In this document: positions 59,823-64,000 of the stretch, piece by piece
Position numbering within the stretch: position 1 is the stretch's first letter
Layout: each line of letters starts with the position of its first letter
Source: an uncultured Eubacteriales bacterium
Lineage (GTDB): Bacteria; Bacillota; Clostridia; Oscillospirales; Oscillospiraceae
Assembly (NCBI GenBank): GCA_900543085.1
Contig: UQQF01000001.1
Coordinates: forward strand, 186,001-250,000
DNA: 64,000 bases
Reading direction: 5' to 3'
Translations under genes and position numbers: made by a program
The notes under the pieces: model-generated
Told to the model about the DNA's origin: nothing
What the model saw: the letters and a program-made list of their open reading frames with translations, nothing else
The model's database searches: none

Positions 59823-60737
59823 ATGCCACCCATTGGAACTATCATTGTCCTTGCACTGCTGATTCTTGTCATCGTAGTCGTCCTGGTACGATGCATCCGC
59901 ATTGTCCAGCAGTCGAAGGCCTACATCGTCGAGCGTCTCGGCGCGTACAAGACTACCTGGAACGTAGGCCTGCACTTCAAGATGCCTTTCATAGAGCGCA
60001 TTGCCAAGGTCGTTTCGCTTAAAGAGCAGGTCGCGGACTTCCAGCCGCAGCCTGTCATCACCAAGGACAACGTCACGATGCAGATAGACACTGTCGTGTA
60101 CTTCCAGATAACCGACCCGATGCTCTACACCTACGGCATCGAGCGTCCTCTGGTGGCCATCGAAAACCTCTCCGCCACCACCCTGCGTAACATCATAGGC
60201 GACCTGGAGCTTGACCAGTGCCTCACCAGCCGCGACGTCATCAACACCAAGATGCGCTCCATCCTCGACGAGGCCACCGACCCCTGGGGCATCAAGGTCA
60301 ACCGCGTGGAGCTGAAGAACATCCTCCCGCCCAAGGACATCCAGGCGGCAATGGAGAAGCAGATGAAGGCCGAACGTGAGCGCCGAGAGGCCATACTCCG
60401 CGCCGAGGGCGAAAAGAAGGCCGCCATACTGACCGCCGAGGGCGAGAATCAGAGCGCCATACTCCGCGCCGAGGCCAAGAAGCAGGCGCAGATACTCGAG
60501 GCCGAAGGCAAGGCCGAGGCCATACTCGCCGTTCAGAAGGCTACCGCGGACTCCATCAGGCTCCTCAACGAGGCCGGCCCCACCGACCCCGTCATCCGTC
60601 TGCGCGCGCTCGAGGCCTTCGCGGCTGCCGCCGACGGCAAGGCCACCAAGATCATCATTCCCAGCGAGATCCAGGGTCTCGCCGGCCTGGCGGAAGGCAT
60701 CGTTGAGAGCGTCACCGGCGCGCCCAAGGCCGAGTAA
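59823..60737 (+). CDS. SPFH/band 7 (stomatin-like) protein
   Basis: 304-aa SPFH protein. N-terminal membrane helix (about residues 6-24), then the band 7 domain (SKAYIVERLGAYKTTWNVGLHFKMPFIERI, RNIIGDLELDQCLTSRD, WGIKVNRVELKNILPPKDIQAAMEKQMKAERERREAILRAEGEKKAAILTAEGE in parts). An Ala/Glu/Lys-rich coiled-coil follows, matching HflK/stomatin-like proteins. It probably forms membrane platforms with NfeD. The start is at 59823, following AGGAGG; upstream in-frame codons are unlikely. Confidence 0.93.
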   Translation: MPPIGTIIVLALLILVIVVVLVRCIRIVQQSKAYIVERLGAYKTTWNVGLHFKMPFIERIAKVVSLKEQVADFQPQPVITKDNVTMQIDTVVYFQITDPMLYTYGIERPLVAIENLSATTLRNIIGDLELDQCLTSRDVINTKMRSILDEATDPWGIKVNRVELKNILPPKDIQAAMEKQMKAERERREAILRAEGEKKAAILTAEGENQSAILRAEAKKQAQILEAEGKAEAILAVQKATADSIRLLNEAGPTDPVIRLRALEAFAAAADGKATKIIIPSEIQGLAGLAEGIVESVTGAPKAE

Positions 60738-60774
60738 CGCCGTCCCGGCTCGCTAGAGAGGCAGGTCGAAACGC

Positions 60775-62046
60775 ATGACACATTATGAGAAGGTAGAGAC
60801 CTTCCTTAAAAACCACGGCATGCACCCGGAGCGCGTCCCGCTCACGGAGCTGACCGAGGCCATAGCTCAGGAGATGGAGCGGGGTCTCGCCGGCGAGCGC
60901 TGCTCGCTGGACATGATCCCCACTTATCTCAGCAGCGGCACGGTGCAGCCCGGGCGCACAGCCGCGGTCATCGACGCCGGAGGCACCAACTTCCGCGCCT
61001 CGCGCGTGCTGTTCACGCCCGACGGCTCCACGCTCGAGCGCGTGGAGCGCGCGCCGATGCCCGGAGTCGCCGCCCCGGCCACCTGGGACGAGTTCATAGA
61101 CTTCACGGCGCGCAAGCTGATCGAGGTCATGGAGGACGCAGAGGGCGTCGGCTTCTGCTTCTCGTACCGCGCGGAGATAACTCCCGAGCGCGACGGGCGC
61201 GTGATACTCATGAGCAAGGGCGTAAACCTGACCGGGTACGAGAACCACCTGCTCTGCGCCGACCTGAAGGCGGCTCTGCGCCGCCTGGGCGCCCCGGAGA
61301 TCCCTGCCGTACTGGTGAACGACACCGCCGCCGTCGCGCTCTCCGGTGCCAGCCTGCTGCGCACGGGCGGCTATGACAGCCTCATCGGCCTCGTGGTCGG
61401 CACCGGGCAGAACAGCTGCTGCGAGATAGACACGGCGCGTATACCCAAGCTCGGCACGGCGCCGGGCGGCAAAATGCTCGTCAACCTTGAGAGCGGCTGC
61501 TTTGACGGCTGCCCCGCCGGCGACTTTGACCGCGAGCTGGACGCCGCGACGAACAACCCCGGGGATCACCTCTTTGAAAAGATGACCTCCGGCGCGTACC
61601 TGGGCGAGCTCTGCCGGCTCACGCTCCGCGCCGCGGCACGCGAGGGACTGTTCTCCGACGAGGGCGCGGAAAAGCTGCTGGCCATGTCCGAGCTCGCCAG
61701 CAGCACCGCCGACATGTACGCCCTGGGCGAAACGGCCGGCTTCTCAAAGGCCGACGGAAACTATGTCCAGTCCATATGCCACGCCGTTTTTGAGCGCGCG
61801 GCTAGGTGCGTATGCGCCAACATCTCGGCCATACTCCTGTTCACAGACACGGGCAGCGATGCGGCTCGCCCCGCCTGCGTGTGTGCGGACGGCTCCGTCG
61901 TGCGCTACAGCAAGGCGTTTTCCTCGTCCCTGAGACGTTATCTGGACAGCTTCACGCGCGCCATACTCGGCCGCCACTGCGTGCTGCACAGCACCGAGGA
62001 GGCCACCACGCTCGGCGCCGCAGCAGCCGCGCTTTTGAACGGCTGA
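60775..62046 (+). CDS. Eukaryotic-type hexokinase
   Basis: Sugar kinase of 423 aa with the hexokinase fold of the eukaryotic family rather than the bacterial ROK or glucokinase types. IDAGGTNFRASRV (phosphate-1), LVVGTGQNSCC (about residue 205), NLESGCFDGCP and the DRELDAATNNPGDHLFEKMTSGAYLGEL block in pieces are the eukaryotic-type markers. ATP and hexose are the substrates by family. It follows the SPFH gene by about 37 bp and may be cotranscribed with it. Such genes are sporadic in Clostridia. Confidence 0.9.
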   Translation: MTHYEKVETFLKNHGMHPERVPLTELTEAIAQEMERGLAGERCSLDMIPTYLSSGTVQPGRTAAVIDAGGTNFRASRVLFTPDGSTLERVERAPMPGVAAPATWDEFIDFTARKLIEVMEDAEGVGFCFSYRAEITPERDGRVILMSKGVNLTGYENHLLCADLKAALRRLGAPEIPAVLVNDTAAVALSGASLLRTGGYDSLIGLVVGTGQNSCCEIDTARIPKLGTAPGGKMLVNLESGCFDGCPAGDFDRELDAATNNPGDHLFEKMTSGAYLGELCRLTLRAAAREGLFSDEGAEKLLAMSELASSTADMYALGETAGFSKADGNYVQSICHAVFERAARCVCANISAILLFTDTGSDAARPACVCADGSVVRYSKAFSSSLRRYLDSFTRAILGRHCVLHSTEEATTLGAAAAALLNG

Positions 62047-62097
62047 CACCGCCACGGCGGTTTAGCTATAGACACACCCCACAAGGAGGACACATCA

Positions 62098-62490
62098 ATG
62101 CCGCTTGAACCAGGACTGAAGTTCAGCGTAAACTACACCGTTACCGATAAGGACACCGCGGCCGCCTACGGCTCCGGCGGACTCGACGTGCTCGCCACGC
62201 CCAAGCTCGTCGCGCTGATGGAAAACGCCGCGCTCAACTGCGTAAAGCCCCACCTCGACGAGGGCATGGACACCGTCGGCACCCACCTCGACGTCGCGCA
62301 CCTCGCCGCCACACCGGTGGGCATGAACGTCCGCGCAGAGGCCGAGCTCATCGAGGTCGACCGCCGCCGCCTTGTCTTCTCCGTGAAGGCCTACGACGAG
62401 GTCGAGCTGGTCGGCGAGGGCACTCACGAGCGCTTTGTCGTCAGCATGGACAAATTCGTCGCCAAGTGCAACAGCAAGCTCCAAAAGTGA
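62098..62490 (+). CDS. Thioesterase, fluoroacetyl-CoA thioesterase-like
   Basis: 130-aa hot-dog fold protein. MENAALNCVKPHLDEGMDTVGTHLDVAHLAATPVGMNVRAEAEL (in pieces) matches the FlK-like thioesterase group, with the helix Glu and the His in DVAHLAATP that in FlK are part of the active site. The substrate here is unknown: most bacterial members are not fluoroacetyl-CoA-specific. AAGGAGG lies about 10 bp before the ATG at 62098. Confidence 0.85.
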   Translation: MPLEPGLKFSVNYTVTDKDTAAAYGSGGLDVLATPKLVALMENAALNCVKPHLDEGMDTVGTHLDVAHLAATPVGMNVRAEAELIEVDRRRLVFSVKAYDEVELVGEGTHERFVVSMDKFVAKCNSKLQK

Positions 62491-62510
62491 TATACCGGCT
62501 TTATTAAGTA

Positions 62511-62536
62511 ACGCCCCGGCCTTTCGGCCGGGGCGT
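62511..62536. terminator. Bidirectional terminator after the thioesterase gene
   Basis: ACGCCCCGGCC/GGCCGGGGCGT perfect stem with short loop, between convergent genes. Confidence 0.85.
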
Positions 62537-62541
62537 CGTCT

Positions 62542-64000
62542 TTATTTCCTGCTGAACGGTTTTGTGAGGCTCTTTATGGCTATGTTGCCGTAGCGCTTCA
62601 TCACGTGCGGGGCGAGGCTGGGGACAAGCTTGTCGTAGTCCAGACCCTCCACATCGCGCACGCGCTCCAGGTGGATGGCGTCAAACTTGCACTTGGTGGT
62701 GCAGATGCCGCAGCCGACGCACATGTACTCGTCGAGCACGACCGCGCCGCAGCCGAGGCAGCGCTCCGTCTCCTTCTTCATCTGCTCCTCGGTGAAGGTG
62801 CCGCGCAGATCGTGGAAAGTCTTGATGGCCTCGGCGGGGTCTGCGTTCGCGGCCTTCTGGCGCGCCGTGAGATTCAATCCGCGCACCGCCACGCGGGCTT
62901 CGTCCTTGTCGATGGAGAGGTACTCCTTGACCGCACGGCCGATGACCAGGCTCTGACCCTCGTGCACGAAGCGGTGTATTGAGATGCTGGCCTCCTTGCC
63001 GGCGGCTATGGCATCGATGGCGAAGCGCGGGCCGGTGACTATGTCGCCGCCTGCGAATATATCGGACTCGTCGGTCTGGAGAGTGATCTTGTCGACCTCC
63101 ACGGTTCCCTTCTTGGTGAAGCGCACCGCGGTTCCCTTGAGCATGTCGCCCAGGTCTACGCGCTGGCCGATCGCGGCCACGACGCAGTCGGCAGCAAGCT
63201 CCTCGGTCTCGCCGGTGGGCACGCTGCTGCGGCGGCCGCCCTCGTCAGGCTCGCCGAGCTGCATAAGCTGCACCTTTATGCCGGTCACGGCGTCTCCGCC
63301 CAGAACCTCGGCGGGCGCCGCGAGGAACTTGAACTTCACGCCCTCGGCCTCCGCCTCGGCTATCTCCTCGTCGGAGGCGGGCATCTCGTCACGGCCGCGG
63401 CGGTAGACCACGGTGACGTTCTCCGCGCCCAGGCGGAGCGCCGCGCGGGCGACGTCCATGGCCGTGTTGCCGCCGCCGATGACGGCCACGCTCTTGCCGA
63501 CGGACGGCTTATTCTCGCCGTTGACGGCGGTGAGGAACTCTATGCCGCCCCAGACGCCGCTCTTGTCCTCGCCGGGGACGCCGAGCTTGACGCTTTTCCA
63601 CGCGCCGGCGGCGAGATAGAACGCCTCATAGCCGGCCTTGCGCAGCTCGTCGAGCGTCACGTCCTTGCCCACGTCGACGCCGCACTTGAACTCCACGCCC
63701 ATCTGACGCAGGACGTCGATCTCGGCCTCAACCACGTCTTTCTCGAGGCGGAAGGACGGTATGACGCGCGTGAGCATGCCGCCTACGCGCTCGCCCTTTT
63801 CAAACACGGTGACGGGATAGCCCTTGACGGCGAGGTAGTACGCGCAGCTCAGGCCGCTCGGGCCGCCGCCGATGACGGCGATCTTGTTCGTGAAGGGCTT
63901 GCCGGTCTGGTTGAGCATCGGCGGGACGTAGCGGGTCTCGGCGTTGAGCTCCTTGTCGGCGATGAACTTCTTTATGTCGTCTATGGCGATGGGCTGGTCG
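62542..64000 (-). CDS. GltD-like FAD/NAD(P) oxidoreductase with C-terminal ferredoxin domain, 5' end cut
   Basis: The coding frame runs without a stop to the window edge, so the N-terminus is missing (at least 485 residues visible). It has FAD loop IAVIGGGPSGLSCAYYLA, NAD(P) loop VAVIGGGNTAMDVARAA, then VVYRRGRDEMPAS and the GDIVTGPRFAIDAIAAGKEA segment typical of GltD/PreT-type flavoproteins. The C-terminus has two Cys clusters (CLGCGAVVLDEYMCVGCGICTTKCKFDA), i.e. ferredoxin-like 4Fe-4S sites. The upstream piece (IAIDDIKKFIADKELNAETRYVPP) is the usual GltD N-terminal helix. Possibly a glutamate-synthase-like or electron-bifurcating subunit; the partner genes lie outside. Confidence 0.88.
   Translation of the reverse strand, partial: DQPIAIDDIKKFIADKELNAETRYVPPMLNQTGKPFTNKIAVIGGGPSGLSCAYYLAVKGYPVTVFEKGERVGGMLTRVIPSFRLEKDVVEAEIDVLRQMGVEFKCGVDVGKDVTLDELRKAGYEAFYLAAGAWKSVKLGVPGEDKSGVWGGIEFLTAVNGENKPSVGKSVAVIGGGNTAMDVARAALRLGAENVTVVYRRGRDEMPASDEEIAEAEAEGVKFKFLAAPAEVLGGDAVTGIKVQLMQLGEPDEGGRRSSVPTGETEELAADCVVAAIGQRVDLGDMLKGTAVRFTKKGTVEVDKITLQTDESDIFAGGDIVTGPRFAIDAIAAGKEASISIHRFVHEGQSLVIGRAVKEYLSIDKDEARVAVRGLNLTARQKAANADPAEAIKTFHDLRGTFTEEQMKKETERCLGCGAVVLDEYMCVGCGICTTKCKFDAIHLERVRDVEGLDYDKLVPSLAPHVMKRYGNIAIKSLTKPFSRK

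Overview
This window is chromosomal DNA from a high-GC, Gram-positive, endospore-forming anaerobe. The best fit is Clostridia of the Oscillospiraceae type (inference). The support is several sporulation genes (spoIIIAA-AD, spoIVFA/spoIVFB, a spoIID-domain protein, spoIIQ), lipoproteins with Gram-positive lipoboxes, fermentation and one-carbon genes (ackA, fhs-fchA-folD), near-consensus sigma-A promoters with 17-18 bp spacers, and tRNAs with CGG and CGU anticodons. Nearly all of it reads as core genome. I see no transposase, integrase, phage module, CRISPR array or rRNA operon.

Layout. 1-1865 (minus): 5' part of the spoIIIA operon. 1981-2457: flavodoxin. 2609-2861: tandem pair of a 119-bp hairpin repeat beside tRNA-Thr. 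2947-3405: AT-rich island with DnaA-box-like words. 12170 down to 3406 (minus): one compact unit uvrB-capA-polA-(zincin fused to a degenerate phosphatase)-rimI-tsaD-radC. 12441-16416 (plus): envelope-stress-like set SdpI-like/XpaC/TelA/LemA/TPM. 16527-19608 (minus): lipoprotein and a two-component system. 19756-22478 (minus): queA and a SpoIID-domain protein. 22691-25535 (plus): lysine/diaminopimelate genes asd-dapA-dapB. 25593-26447: AraC/GyrI-like regulator. 31979 down to 26657 (minus): one-carbon operon fhs-fchA-folD-formate channel-Fe alcohol dehydrogenase-lipoprotein. 32131-37076: BlaI-type repressor, GH3 glycosidase, MATE pump and a TIGR04076 protein.

37286-43796 (mostly plus): possible small RNA, tRNA-Pro, spoIVFA/spoIVFB, a radical-SAM pair, an ECF sigma factor with its anti-sigma-like partner, and a flavodoxin. 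49368 down to 43867 (minus): full branched-chain amino acid ABC transporter livJ-H-M-G-F. 49608-52174: tmcAL and ackA, transcribed divergently. 52395-54430: tRNA-Val, spoIIQ with a sigma-F-type promoter, a small orphan ORF and a lipoprotein. 54645-56467: phosphate transporter pit with a DUF47 partner behind a four-repeat Pho-box-like promoter. 56521-56966: four-tRNA operon (Val, Phe, Gly, Cys). 57119-59036: yerC-methyltransferase-hslO. 59230-62490: nfeD, SPFH protein, eukaryotic-type hexokinase, thioesterase. 62542-64000: GltD-like flavoprotein running off the window.

The most interesting signals are: a FolD that has lost the residues needed for cyclohydrolase activity, sitting beside a dedicated cyclohydrolase FchA; a LivG ATPase with a charged insertion of about 120 residues; a zincin fused to a phosphatase-like domain without its catalytic Cys; the Pho-box array; a perfect operator palindrome over the blaI-type promoter; and a terminator placed just before the MATE ribosome-binding site. 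I found no clearly unprecedented multi-gene system. All gene functions come from reading the sequence and from remembered family features; no database search was run.
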